A stretch of 64,000 nucleotides of DNA, taken from assembly GCF_024721585.1 (NCBI RefSeq), contig NZ_CP102629.1, forward strand, positions 248,001-312,000, given 5' to 3'. Of the stretch, positions 39,600 to 50,041 are shown piece by piece; the stretch's first letter is position 1; every line of letters starts with the position of its first letter. The stretch comes from Sphingomicrobium aestuariivivum (lineage in GTDB: Bacteria > Pseudomonadota > Alphaproteobacteria > Sphingomonadales > Sphingomonadaceae). Position numbers and translations under genes: made by a program. The notes under the pieces are model-generated. The model worked only from the letters and a program-made list of their open reading frames with translations, ran no database searches and was not told the DNA's origin.

Positions 39600-40756
39600 C
39601 ACTTCATCATCCCCACGAACTTCTCGAACAGGTAAAAACTGTCCTGCGGGCCGGGGCTGGCCTCGGGGTGATATTGAACGCTGAACGCGGGGCGGTCGGT
39701 GAGTTCGATGCCGCAATTGCTGTCGTCGAACAGGCTGACGTGCGTCTCGGTGACGTTGGCGGGGAGGCCCTCGCGCTTGACCGCGAAGCCGTGGTTCATG
39801 CTGGTGATCTCGACGACCCCGTCCTCGCAGCGCTTGACCGGATGGTTGGCGCCGCGGTGGCCCTGGAACATCTTTTCGGTCTGGCCGCCCACGGCGAGCG
39901 CGAGGAGCTGGTGGCCGAGGCAGATGCCGAACAGCGGCTTCTTGGTTTCCAGGAGCTGCCGGATGACGGGGATGGCATATTCGCCGGTCGCCGCCGGATC
40001 GCCCGGGCCATTCGACAGGAAGATGCCGTCGGGATCGTGGGCGATGATCTCTTCATAGGAGGCCGTCGCGGGGACGACGGTCACGCGCGCGCCAGCCTCG
40101 ACGAGATTGCGGAAGATGTTGTGCTTGGCGCCATAGTCCACGGCGACGACATGCGGTGCGTTGGCATTGGCATGGCCGATCTTGTAGCCCTGCCCCAGCT
40201 CCCAACCACCATCGCTCCACTGGTCGAGCTGGCGGCGCGAGACTTCCTTGGCGAGGTCCATGCCCTCAAGGCCGGGCCAGTCCTTCGCCATCTGCTGGAG
40301 CTTGGCGAGATCGAACTTGCCCTCGGGGTCGTGCGCGATGACGACGGTGGGCGGGCCTTCTTCGCGGACAAGACGCGTCAGCGCGCGGGTGTCGACACCC
40401 GAAATGCCGATGCGGCCATGCTCGGCCATCCACTCGCTGAAATCATCGCGGGCGCGGAAATTGGACGGCGGGGTGACGATCTCGCGGGTGATGCAGCCGA
40501 GTGCATGGGCAACGGGTGCCTCGACATCCTCGGAGTTGGTGCCGACATTGCCGATGTGCGGGAAAGTGAAGGCGATGACCTGCCGCGCGTAGCTCGGGTC
40601 GGTCATCACTTCCTGGTAGCCGGTCATGGCGGTGTTGAAGCACAGTTCGCCGACCGCTTCGCCGGTGGCGCCGAAGCCCTGTCCCCTGATGATGCGGCCG
40701 TCGGAAAAGACGATGATGCCGGTGGCGGTGTCGAGGGGGTGCGCGCGTTGAGGCAT
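39599..40756 (-). CDS. carA: Carbamoyl-phosphate synthase small subunit
   Basis: Glutamine amidotransferase subunit that supplies ammonia to CarB. The 385-aa protein has the N-terminal CPSase small domain (GEAVGELCFNTAMTGYQEV) and a class I glutaminase domain. The nucleophile Cys is in PLFGICLGHQLLALA (about residue 275), and the His/Glu pair in VQYHPEASPGPQD near 359. The operon order is carA-lipoprotein-carB, with greA-rhomboid downstream. It is divergent from yqeY across 148 bp, in which no clear arginine or pyrimidine attenuator was found. Confidence 0.97.
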   Translation of the reverse strand: MPQRAHPLDTATGIIVFSDGRIIRGQGFGATGEAVGELCFNTAMTGYQEVMTDPSYARQVIAFTFPHIGNVGTNSEDVEAPVAHALGCITREIVTPPSNFRARDDFSEWMAEHGRIGISGVDTRALTRLVREEGPPTVVIAHDPEGKFDLAKLQQMAKDWPGLEGMDLAKEVSRRQLDQWSDGGWELGQGYKIGHANANAPHVVAVDYGAKHNIFRNLVEAGARVTVVPATASYEEIIAHDPDGIFLSNGPGDPAATGEYAIPVIRQLLETKKPLFGICLGHQLLALAVGGQTEKMFQGHRGANHPVKRCEDGVVEITSMNHGFAVKREGLPANVTETHVSLFDDSNCGIELTDRPAFSVQYHPEASPGPQDSFYLFEKFVGMMK

Positions 40757-40904
40757 CGGCAGCTGAGGCTCCGTTGGTCAGGTGGGTGTCGGCGATGTTG
40801 CTAAGCCACAGCCGCTACGCTTGTTCCCCCTCCCCGTCAACGGGTGGGAAAGGGGCAAAAGCACGGCTAAACCTTTTTCTTTTTCCATTGAACGAGAAGA
40901 CGCG

Positions 40905-41363
40905 ATGATTCGGGACGATCTCAAGGCGGCGATGATCGCCGGCATGAAGGCGGGCGAGAAGGACAAGGTGGCGACGATCCGCCTGATCCAGTCCGAGGTG
41001 AAGAACAAGGACATCGAGGCGCGCACGCAGGGCGAGGTCAAGGACGATGACGCCCATGTCACCGCCGTCCTCCAGAAGATGGTCAAGCAGCGCCGCGAAT
41101 CGGCCGAGATGTTCCGTAAGGGCGGCGCCGAGGATCGCGCCGCGACCGAGGAAGCCGAAATTGCCGTCATCGAGACCTTCCTGCCCGCGCAGATGAGCGA
41201 CGAGGAAATCGAGGCCGCCGTCGCCGCGATCATCGCCGACACGGGCGCGACCGGCATGAAGGACATGGGCCGCGTGATGGGCGAAGTGCGCGGTCGCCAC
41301 GGCGCCGCGATCGAGCCCGCCAAGGCGAGCGCTGCCGCCAAGAAACAGCTCGCGGGCGGCTAA
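40905..41363 (+). CDS. GatB/YqeY domain protein
   Basis: A 152-aa soluble protein of the YqeY family, related to the tRNA-binding tail domain of GatB and thought to bind tRNA; precise role unknown. Motifs: MIRDDLKAAMIAGMKAGEK at the start, VATIRLIQSEVKNKDIE (about 22-38), and the GMKDMGRVMGEVR block near the C-terminus. I chose the ATG at 40905; the open frame to 40782 is not conserved. It directly precedes dnaG-rpoD, as is common in alphaproteobacteria. Confidence 0.92.
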   Translation: MIRDDLKAAMIAGMKAGEKDKVATIRLIQSEVKNKDIEARTQGEVKDDDAHVTAVLQKMVKQRRESAEMFRKGGAEDRAATEEAEIAVIETFLPAQMSDEEIEAAVAAIIADTGATGMKDMGRVMGEVRGRHGAAIEPAKASAAAKKQLAGG

Positions 41364-41369
41364 GCTTCC

Positions 41370-43220
41370 TTGTCGCTCCCTCCTTCCTTCCTTGATGAGC
41401 TCAGGGCACGCACCCGTGTGTCCGCGGTCGTCGGCAATGACGTGAAGCTCCTCAAGGCGGGCAAGGAGTTTAAGGCCTGCTGCCCCTTCCACGACGAGAA
41501 GACCCCGAGCTTCTACGTCAACGACCAGAAGGGGTTTTACCACTGCTTCGGCTGCGGGGCGCATGGCGATGCGATCAGCTATCTCGTCGACGGGCGGGGC
41601 ATGGGCTTCATGGATGCGGTCAAGGACCTTGCGGCCAAGGCCGGGATGGAGGTCCCCGCCCCCGACCCGCAGTCGCAAAAGCGCGCAGAACGGCGTGCGG
41701 GGCTGGTCGATGTGACCGAGGCCGCTGCCGACTGGTATGAGGAGCAACTGGCGGGGATCGAAGGGGCGCAGGCGCGTGCCTATCTCGAAAAGCGCGGGCT
41801 GTCGGCGGCAATCATCACGCGGTTCAGGCTCGGCTTCGCGCCCGATGACCGCGGCCGGCTGAAGCGCGCGCTCGACCGCTTCGGCGTGCCCAAGCTCGTC
41901 GAGAGCGGCATGCTCATCGACCCCGAAGACGGGAACCGCGAGCCCTATGACCGCTTCCGCGGGCGGTTGATGATCCCGATCCGCGATCCGCGCGGGCGGG
42001 TCATCGCTTTCGGGGGGCGCATCCTCGGCCAGGGCGAGCCCAAATATCTCAACAGTCCCGAGACCCCGCTGTTCGACAAGGGGCGCCAGCTCTACAATCT
42101 CGACCGCGCCCAGGCCGCGGCGCGCAAGGCGGGCCGCGTCATCGTGGTCGAGGGCTATATGGACGTTATCGGGCTCGACCGTGCCGGTATCGGCGAGGCG
42201 GTCGCCCCGCTCGGCACCGCGCTGACCGAGGACCAGCTGCGGCTCCTGTGGCGCCTCACCCCCTCGCCCATCCTCTGCTTCGACGGCGATGCGGCGGGGC
42301 AGCGCGCCGCGATCCGCGCCGCCGAGCGCGCGCTGCCGCTGCTGGGCCCCGACCATAGCCTCAGCTTCGTCGAACTGCCCGAGGGGCAGGATCCCGACGA
42401 CATCGTCCGTGACGGTGGTCCCGGCGCGTTCGAGAAACTGCTGGAGACCCCCGAGCCGCTGGTCGAGCGGCTGTGGCGCCACGAAATTGCCTCGGGTCCG
42501 CTCGACACGCCCGAACAGCGCGCCGGCCTCAAGCAGCGCCTGTTCGACCACGCCCGCTCGATCCAGAACCCCAGCCTGTCGCAGCTGTATCGTGACGACT
42601 GGCTCGCGCGTTTCGACAAGCTGGTCGGGCGCGAGCGCTCGCCAGGCCAGGGTGGCGGCGGCGGCGGTTTCCAGCGCAAGCAGTGGAAGAAGGACCGGAA
42701 CGGGCGCTGGCAGCCCCCTGCCCCGCCCGTCGGCGAAGCCGCGCGAAAGGTCTCGGCCGAAGGGGTCGAGCGGCCGCTGCTCGAAGCGCTGCTGATCGGC
42801 TATGCGCGCTATCCCGATCGGCTCGTCGAGGACGCGGAAGACCTTGTCCGCCTCGAGTTGCCCGACCGGAAGCTCGCGGACCTGCGGGAAAAACTGCTCG
42901 ATGCAGCCTTTTCCGCCGAGTCGCTTGATCCCGACGCCCTTCTTCCCATATTGGCGGACGAAAGGCTGGACAGCCCGTCCCGTCCGCTCATGGGGTATAG
43001 TTTCGTAAAGGCAGACGCAGACCGTGCCCAAGCCGCGCACGACCTGTCCGCCAGTCTCGAGACCATATTGGCCGCTGCCGAGATCGAATCGGCACTAGGT
43101 GCCGCCACCGAGCGTTTGGAACGGGAGTTCAGTGACGAGGCTTTTGCAGAGCAGCAGCGGCTGCTGAAGCTTCGTGGGGATGCAAAAGACAGGCTGGCAA
43201 TGCTGGCCCGCATGGAATGA
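41370..43220 (+). CDS. dnaG: DNA primase
   Basis: Synthesises RNA primers for DNA replication. The 616-aa protein starts with TTG, six bases after the yqeY stop. It has the N-terminal CHC2 zinc ribbon (CCPFHDEKTPSF...CFGCG, about residues 36-62), the catalytic TOPRIM domain with the acidic VVEGYMDVIGL (about 259) and FDGDAAGQRAA (about 304), and a C-terminal helicase-binding region. It lies between yqeY and rpoD in the classic macromolecular-synthesis arrangement. Confidence 0.97.
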   Translation: MSLPPSFLDELRARTRVSAVVGNDVKLLKAGKEFKACCPFHDEKTPSFYVNDQKGFYHCFGCGAHGDAISYLVDGRGMGFMDAVKDLAAKAGMEVPAPDPQSQKRAERRAGLVDVTEAAADWYEEQLAGIEGAQARAYLEKRGLSAAIITRFRLGFAPDDRGRLKRALDRFGVPKLVESGMLIDPEDGNREPYDRFRGRLMIPIRDPRGRVIAFGGRILGQGEPKYLNSPETPLFDKGRQLYNLDRAQAAARKAGRVIVVEGYMDVIGLDRAGIGEAVAPLGTALTEDQLRLLWRLTPSPILCFDGDAAGQRAAIRAAERALPLLGPDHSLSFVELPEGQDPDDIVRDGGPGAFEKLLETPEPLVERLWRHEIASGPLDTPEQRAGLKQRLFDHARSIQNPSLSQLYRDDWLARFDKLVGRERSPGQGGGGGGFQRKQWKKDRNGRWQPPAPPVGEAARKVSAEGVERPLLEALLIGYARYPDRLVEDAEDLVRLELPDRKLADLREKLLDAAFSAESLDPDALLPILADERLDSPSRPLMGYSFVKADADRAQAAHDLSASLETILAAAEIESALGAATERLEREFSDEAFAEQQRLLKLRGDAKDRLAMLARME

Positions 43221-43236
43221 TTGAAGTCTGAGATAT

Positions 43237-45237
<2,001 letters not shown>

Positions 45238-45317
45238 AACCGCGCTCATCGCCGTTTGACCATGCCGGTCGATCAGCTATTCATGAGCCTTGTTCGTCGT
45301 GGCATTGGGAGGCCGGC

Positions 45318-46679
45318 TTGGAAAATGTGATCGTCGTCGATGTCCAGACGACCGAGACCAAGATCATGTTTACCTGCTCGGGCGACCGGGCGGGGGAATT
45401 GTTTCGCGGTCCGGCGACGATCGAATATTCTTTCGACATCGGCGACGTGCCTGCGCAGGACGTGGTCTTCTGCCTCCTAGCTCCGCTCGCCGTGACGGTG
45501 TTTGGAGAGGAACGCGTCAGGCTCGAGTTCAACCGTCCGGTGACGCGCGCAGCCATTGGCTACTTCACCCTCTTCCACCTGCTCGACACGGTCTATGTCG
45601 CCGAGGATTCGATCAGTGACGAGGAGAATTGGACCTTCTCGAAGAATAACGGAGAGGTGGTTGCCCATCTCTATGGGGGCGGCAAGGATTCGCTCGCGGC
45701 GTACGGCATGCTGGACGAAATCTATCCCGACGCCGAGCACCACCTCCTGCGGCTCCATTGGAGCCCTTACGGCGCAGAGAAGCATCAGAAGGCGTTCGAT
45801 GAGGGCGCGTTGAAATTCCTCCCGGAGAAGTTCGCGAAGAACTACTTCTGGGCGCGGTCGGACCTGCACAAGCAGCTACGCACCTGGGATAATTGCAACT
45901 GCTGGCACATGGCGCTCTACTTCGCCATCTTCCTTCCCTATGTCCTGAAGTTCGCCCCGCGCACCATGAACTTCGCCTATGACGCGCTCGAATATTACGA
46001 TCCGGTCCGCGACCCTGCGAAGCCTTTCCGTTTCCGGCGCGGTCACCCGGTGACGACCGAATTGTTCGAGCAATATTATCGAACGCTCGGTGCCGATACG
46101 CGGATCACCGATATCTCGTTCGGGATCACGCCCAACGCGCATTTCCGCATTGTCGCGCGTCGGTACCCCGAACTCTTCAACGCAATGTACATGTGCGAGG
46201 GGACTGACGAGCGCTGGTGCGGCTTCTGCCAGAAGTGCTTCCAGTTCATCATCTACTGCCTCGCCAACTCGATCCGGCCCGAAGGCTTCCCGACGGAAAT
46301 CCTGTTCAAGGAGGGGAATCGCGGCGCGAAGGTCGCGGAGCTTCTGGAGAGCGGCGAAACGAACAAGTTGCTGCCGACGATTTGCGCGCCAATCCACTTC
46401 GAGGCCGTGCGTTCGATGCTGCAGAACCTCGATCTCGAACTGGCCAAGGAATGTTTCCCCGATCACTGGCAGGTGTTCGAAAAGCTGCGTGATGCTGTCG
46501 CGGGCAATTACGAGCCGCGCTATCTCGGCGTCTGGAAGCGTGCTCTCGACTATGCCCTGCCGCCGCTTCTCGCGCGGGGTGTCGGAACGATCTGCATGGA
46601 AGCCGGCGTCGATGTTTTCGATCGTGTTGATATCGAGCGACAAGTCGGCAACGAGCGCTGGGTCTACGACTGGAAATAG
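45318..46679 (+). CDS. Orphan PP-loop ATPase-fold protein (QueC/MurL-like), unknown function
   Basis: A 453-aa soluble protein. After a beta-rich N-terminal region (about 1-110) it has VVAHLYGGGKDSLAAYGML (about 112-130). This is the SGGxDS-type PP-loop of N-type ATP pyrophosphatases, which activate substrates as adenylates. Near residues 294-310 are cysteines C-x7-C-x2-C-x2-C (in MCEGTDERWCGFCQKCF), arranged like the zinc site of QueC (7-cyano-7-deazaguanine synthase). The length and long N-terminus are closer to MurL-type epimerases and to QueC-like QatC of defence islands than to QueC itself. No queuosine, Qat or murD2 partner is nearby. Base and codon use seem slightly less G/C-biased than rpoD. 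It ends in its own terminator. Confidence 0.65.
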   Translation: MENVIVVDVQTTETKIMFTCSGDRAGELFRGPATIEYSFDIGDVPAQDVVFCLLAPLAVTVFGEERVRLEFNRPVTRAAIGYFTLFHLLDTVYVAEDSISDEENWTFSKNNGEVVAHLYGGGKDSLAAYGMLDEIYPDAEHHLLRLHWSPYGAEKHQKAFDEGALKFLPEKFAKNYFWARSDLHKQLRTWDNCNCWHMALYFAIFLPYVLKFAPRTMNFAYDALEYYDPVRDPAKPFRFRRGHPVTTELFEQYYRTLGADTRITDISFGITPNAHFRIVARRYPELFNAMYMCEGTDERWCGFCQKCFQFIIYCLANSIRPEGFPTEILFKEGNRGAKVAELLESGETNKLLPTICAPIHFEAVRSMLQNLDLELAKECFPDHWQVFEKLRDAVAGNYEPRYLGVWKRALDYALPPLLARGVGTICMEAGVDVFDRVDIERQVGNERWVYDWK

Positions 46680-46730
46680 CCGCCGGCCGCCCATGGCCCA
46701 AAGTCGGTATCAACCCGCTACTGATCTGAT

Positions 46731-46766
46731 GGTGCCGCCCGTTCGTCGAAACGGGCGGCACCTTTT
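46731..46766 (+). terminator. Rho-independent terminator of the PP-loop gene
   Basis: GGTGCCGCCCGTT pairs perfectly with AACGGGCGGCACC around CGTCGA, followed by TTTT. It lies 52 bases after the stop at 46679. Confidence 0.93.
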
Positions 46767-46823
46767 CATGCGGCCTTCATTGAAATGATGCGATGCACAA
46801 CTAGGTGTCGTGCGCCGACAGGC

Positions 46824-46839
46824 GGTGGGATTTCCCACC
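46824..46839. promoter_or_regulatory. Palindrome GGTGGGA-TT-TCCCACC, candidate activator site
   Basis: Perfect 7-bp inverted arms with a 2-base spacer, about 60 to 70 bases upstream of the sigma-54 element at 46894-46909. That is a suitable place for an enhancer-binding protein such as PspF. The binding protein is inferred. Confidence 0.5.
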
Positions 46840-46893
46840 AACTTGACGGTGGCTTGATGACGGAAAGTCTAGAAATCCGCCATTGAGCGCAAC

Positions 46894-46909
46894 TGGCACG
46901 ATGAATGCA
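46894..46909 (+). promoter_or_regulatory. Sigma-54 (-24/-12) promoter
   Basis: TGGCACGATGAATGCA: the invariant GG (46895-46896) and GC (46907-46908) are separated by exactly ten bases, matching TGGCAC-N5-TTGCA except one base. The start is expected near 46920, 40 bases before the ATG of the PspC-domain gene. Confidence 0.72.
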
Positions 46910-46959
46910 AAGTGTTCGGCGAGGCGGAATTCACCGCCAGTCGATGAGGGAATGACCAG

Positions 46960-47247
46960 ATGAGCAACATGTTTCTGCGCAACGATACGATCTTCGGTGT
47001 TTGCGAAGCGCTGGGCGAGGACTTCGGGTTCAACCCCAACTATCTGCGCGTTGCGCTGATCCTGCCGATCTTCTGGTTCCCGACCGAAGTCGCGATCACC
47101 TATGCTGCGCTCGGCCTTGTCGTCCTGGCCTCGCGTTTCCTGTTCAAGGACAACAAGGTCGCGGTCGAACAGGCTGAAGCGAGCGCCCCGCTCGTCACCG
47201 CCAACCCCGCCAACCAGCCCGACGGCGCGATTGCCGAAGCCGCGTAA
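46960..47247 (+). CDS. PspC-domain membrane protein
   Basis: A 95-aa protein with a PspC domain: LRNDTIFGVCEALGEDFGF at the N-terminus and two hydrophobic stretches (about 28-42 and 44-60), then a soluble Ala/Glu-rich tail. PspC proteins sit in the inner membrane and take part in the phage-shock (envelope-stress) response. GAGGGA precedes the ATG. No pspA, pspB or pspF is adjacent. The sigma-54 promoter and palindrome upstream still suggest control by an enhancer-binding protein such as PspF encoded elsewhere. Confidence 0.82.
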   Translation: MSNMFLRNDTIFGVCEALGEDFGFNPNYLRVALILPIFWFPTEVAITYAALGLVVLASRFLFKDNKVAVEQAEASAPLVTANPANQPDGAIAEAA

Positions 47248-47419
47248 TCATTCCCTTGCGCTACGGGACGGGCCCCCTCGCCTGTCCCGTTTCGGCGCAG
47301 ATATTAACCCGTCTGACCAAAAGGTTTCCGCCTTGGTAACCGCCTCTTAATTGGCAGATGCTAGCGCTTTTCATCCCACCACCAGATGAAGTGCTAAACA
47401 GGTTAAGAGGGGAAAGAAT

Positions 47420-48094
47420 ATGGTGGCGCTTGCGAAAGTCGGACAGGATGGACCTGCATCGGCATTTGCTCCCTATGACCTGGCAGCCAAGGGCTGTGCG
47501 GCACATCCCTATTTCGAGAAACTGCGCGACGCCGAGGGGCCCTCGACGGCCCGCGACCTTGCCGATTTCGTGCATTGCCTGTGCAAGCTCTACGCCTGCC
47601 ACCCGACAATGATCGAGACCGCGCTCGGCCGTGTCGGCGCGGGTCCCCAGCGCGACTGGATGATGGAGAGCGTGTCGGCGTTCGAACATGAGCGCCACTA
47701 TCTCGTCAGCCTTGTCGCCGCCGTGGGTCCCCTGCCCTCGACCAGCGGTGCGGTGCAGACCGAAAATGCGCTGAAGAGCCAGCATCATGCGATCGAGACC
47801 CTCGGTCGTTCTGAGCGCAACGGCTGTGCGCTCGGCGCGGCCGCCGCGCTGGTCGCCGACTGGGCCCAGCTGCGCGTGCTTCTCGACCGCGTCGCCCAAC
47901 GTCATGGCGGCGAGGTCCCCGAGTGCAGCCTGCCCGATGCCGCCGACGCGAAGATCGATGCGGCACTCGAAGGCGTTGGCCCGCGCCGTGCCTTCGCCTT
48001 CGGTGCCGAGCAGCTCCTGCTCCAGCACGAGGGCCTGTTCGACCTTCTCGAGGCCCGCGCCGAAGCGCGCGACAAGGCCGACGGTATCGCCTGA
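47420..48094 (+). CDS. Conserved-looking helical protein, unknown function
   Basis: A 224-aa predicted soluble, mostly helical protein. It has scattered His and Cys residues (AAHPYFEKL, FVHCLCKLYACHP, FEHERHYLVSL, SQHHAIETLG) whose spacing loosely resembles ferritin-like or haem-oxygenase-like folds. No family motif is certain. It starts at an ATG after a purine-rich GAGGGGAAAGAAT leader and ends 11 bases before the following small gene, with which it is probably co-transcribed. Confidence 0.65.
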   Translation: MVALAKVGQDGPASAFAPYDLAAKGCAAHPYFEKLRDAEGPSTARDLADFVHCLCKLYACHPTMIETALGRVGAGPQRDWMMESVSAFEHERHYLVSLVAAVGPLPSTSGAVQTENALKSQHHAIETLGRSERNGCALGAAAALVADWAQLRVLLDRVAQRHGGEVPECSLPDAADAKIDAALEGVGPRRAFAFGAEQLLLQHEGLFDLLEARAEARDKADGIA

Positions 48095-48105
48095 GGAGAA
48101 TGAGT

Positions 48106-48372
48106 ATGCGTATCGAGCTTTTCTACGGCCTGTTCGGCCTGTCCATGCTGGCCAACGCCCTCCTTGCCACCGAACTGGTCGACGGCTTCGTTCATTCGTC
48201 GGCCGCCGAGGAACTCGCCGCGGCCGATCGCAGCGCCAATGCCGTGGAAGCGGCCGTCCGCCTGTCCAAAATCGACCAGGACGTGCCCGCGGCTGATGAC
48301 AGCAGCGCGATCACGGTCGAGCAGGTCTCGCGCGACAGCCTCGCCTTCGTCTACGACCGCCGCGACCTCTAG
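48106..48372 (+). CDS. Small membrane-anchored or exported protein, unknown function
   Basis: An 88-aa protein with an N-terminal hydrophobic segment (IELFYGLFGLSMLANALLAT), then an acidic Ala-rich soluble part ending in LAFVYDRRDL. I prefer the ATG at 48106 because GAGGAG lies seven bases upstream; an ATG two codons earlier is too close to it. It is in a likely operon with the preceding unknown gene. No function can be given. Confidence 0.6.
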   Translation: MRIELFYGLFGLSMLANALLATELVDGFVHSSAAEELAAADRSANAVEAAVRLSKIDQDVPAADDSSAITVEQVSRDSLAFVYDRRDL

Positions 48373-48427
48373 CCCTCGCCGACTGGCACGCTTGCGCTGG
48401 CGCCCCGCTTTGCCATAGGCAGGCGCC

Positions 48428-49273
48428 ATGAAATTCTCCGGCACCGAAAATTACGTCGCCACCGACGACCTCAAGGTCGCGGTCAATGCCGCCGTCGCGC
48501 TGCGCCGCCCGCTTCTCGTGAAAGGCGAGCCGGGCACCGGCAAGACCGTGCTTGCGCATGAAATCGCCAAGGCCATCGACGCGCCGCTGATCGAATGGCA
48601 CGTCAAGTCGACCACCCGCGCGGTGCAGGGGCTATATGAATATGACGCGGTGGCGCGGCTGCGCGACGGCCAGCTCGGCGAGGACCGCGTCCACGACATT
48701 TCCAATTACATCCGCAAGGGCAAGCTTTGGGAGGCCTTCACCTCCGAGAAGCTGCCCGTCCTGCTGATCGATGAGATCGACAAGGCCGACATCGAATTCC
48801 CCAACGACCTCCTGCAGGAGCTCGACCGGATGGAATTCCATGTCTACGAGACCGGCGAGACGGTGAAGGCGGCCGAGCGCCCCGTGGTCGTCATTACGTC
48901 GAACAACGAGAAGGACCTGCCCGACGCCTTCCTGCGCCGCTGTTTCTTCCATTATATCTCCTTCCCCGATGCCGAGACGATGGAAGAGATCATCGAGGTG
49001 CATTTCCCCGGGATCCAGAAGATGCTTGTGCGCCGCGCGCTCGAACTCTTCTACCAGGTGCGCGAGACGCCGGGGCTGAAGAAGAAGCCCTCGACCAGCG
49101 AGCTGATCGACTGGCTCAAGCTCATCCTCCACGAGGACATGCCGCTCGAGGTGTTGGCCGATGCCGACCCGCGCAAGGCGATCCCGCCGCTCCACGGCGC
49201 GCTCCTCAAGAACGAGCAGGACGTCATGCTCTTCGAAAAGCTGGCGTTTCTCGCGCGGCGCGAAGGGCGCTAA
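48428..49273 (+). CDS. MoxR-family AAA+ ATPase
   Basis: A 281-aa AAA+ ATPase of the MoxR/CoxD-like type, thought to act with VWA-domain partners in maturing or remodelling protein complexes. Walker A is GEPGTGKT (about residues 35-42), Walker B LLIDEIDKAD (about 117-126), sensor 1 VITSNNEKDLPDAFLRR (about 156-172). The C-terminal lid has PLEVLADADPRKAIPPLHG. Its usual VWA partner is at 51584-52765 on the same strand, about 2.3 kb away. The genes between them are on the other strand. Its stop overlaps the convergent XRE gene. Confidence 0.92.
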   Translation: MKFSGTENYVATDDLKVAVNAAVALRRPLLVKGEPGTGKTVLAHEIAKAIDAPLIEWHVKSTTRAVQGLYEYDAVARLRDGQLGEDRVHDISNYIRKGKLWEAFTSEKLPVLLIDEIDKADIEFPNDLLQELDRMEFHVYETGETVKAAERPVVVITSNNEKDLPDAFLRRCFFHYISFPDAETMEEIIEVHFPGIQKMLVRRALELFYQVRETPGLKKKPSTSELIDWLKLILHEDMPLEVLADADPRKAIPPLHGALLKNEQDVMLFEKLAFLARREGR

Positions 49274-49491
49274 TATTCGCCTTCGCTCGCGGCATCATAA
49301 TCGATGAGGTCGCCGGGCTTGCATCCCAGCACTTCGCACATCGCGGACAGGGTGGAGAAGCGGATGCCCTTCACCTTGCCCGAGCGGAACAGGCTCATCT
49401 GCGTCTGCGACAGGCCGATCGCCTCGGCGAGGTCCTTGCCGGTCATGCCGGCGCGCTCCAGTTGAGCATCGAGAGTGATCCGGATCCCCAT
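49270..49491 (-). CDS. XRE (Cro/CI)-type HTH transcriptional regulator
   Basis: A 73-aa DNA-binding protein that is almost entirely one HTH domain: LERAGMTGKDLAEAIGLSQT with the recognition helix in QTQMSLFRSGKVKGIR, then TLSAMCEVLGCKPGDLI. This short form is the YozG-like type usually encoded beside a DUF2975 membrane protein, as here. Its ATG overlaps the DUF2975 stop by one base (TGATG). It probably autoregulates the pair. Confidence 0.9.
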   Translation of the reverse strand: MGIRITLDAQLERAGMTGKDLAEAIGLSQTQMSLFRSGKVKGIRFSTLSAMCEVLGCKPGDLIDYDAASEGEY

Positions 49492-49934
49492 CAGATGAAG
49501 CTGTCGAGTTCATCGCGCATCTCGATGCCGCGCTCGATGAGGCCGGCGACCGAATAGAGGCCGAAGCCGACCACCGAGATGGTGATCGCAGTGATGTCGA
49601 AGTCGGTCAGCGAGCGGCTCGTGACGAGATAGCTGTAAAGGTTGAGGCCGAGCACCTCGACCACCCCGCCCGCCAGCAGCGACAGGCCGACCCGGCGCAA
49701 GAGCCGCGCCACCGCGGGGGCGAGCCCCTGCCCGTGCGCGATGCGCCGCAACGACCACCAGATGGCGCCGACCGCATAGAGATAGAAGGGGATCGGCAGG
49801 AGCCGCGCCCAGGCGCTGGTCTCGCCCGCCTCGCTCACGGCGTAGAATTGCGCCGCGCTCAACACCATCAGGATGGCGAAAACCACAAGCGCGGCCATCG
49901 CCAGCCACGCGGTCATCCGCTTCCACTTGTCCAT
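49491..49934 (-). CDS. DUF2975 membrane protein
   Basis: A 147-aa protein with four hydrophobic segments (about 8-29, 43-62, 82-103 and 113-132), matching the DUF2975 family. Family members sit beside a small XRE regulator in many bacteria; the biological role is not established. It is translationally coupled to that regulator downstream. It lies between the chemoreceptor-like gene and the moxR gene on the opposite strand to moxR. Confidence 0.85.
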   Translation of the reverse strand: MDKWKRMTAWLAMAALVVFAILMVLSAAQFYAVSEAGETSAWARLLPIPFYLYAVGAIWWSLRRIAHGQGLAPAVARLLRRVGLSLLAGGVVEVLGLNLYSYLVTSRSLTDFDITAITISVVGFGLYSVAGLIERGIEMRDELDSFI

Positions 49935-50041
49935 CGACCTGCCCCCTTCGTCGACCGGGCGCCGCTACGCACGCCGGATCAATGTACTCCAGCAGCAAAA
50001 TGGCGCGACCGCAAGACGCGGCGGTCGCCGCCGCCGGCGGC

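Noticed and set aside
41361-41372. dnaG start as an error because it is a TTG
   Set aside because: Several well-supported genes here start with TTG (mfd, the NamZ-like gene, the holin-like gene, LysR), and the dnaG N-terminus matches the family from that codon.
48383-48400. TGGCACGCTTGC before moxR as a second sigma-54 promoter
   Set aside because: The GG to GC spacing is seven bases, not ten, so it cannot fit RpoN.
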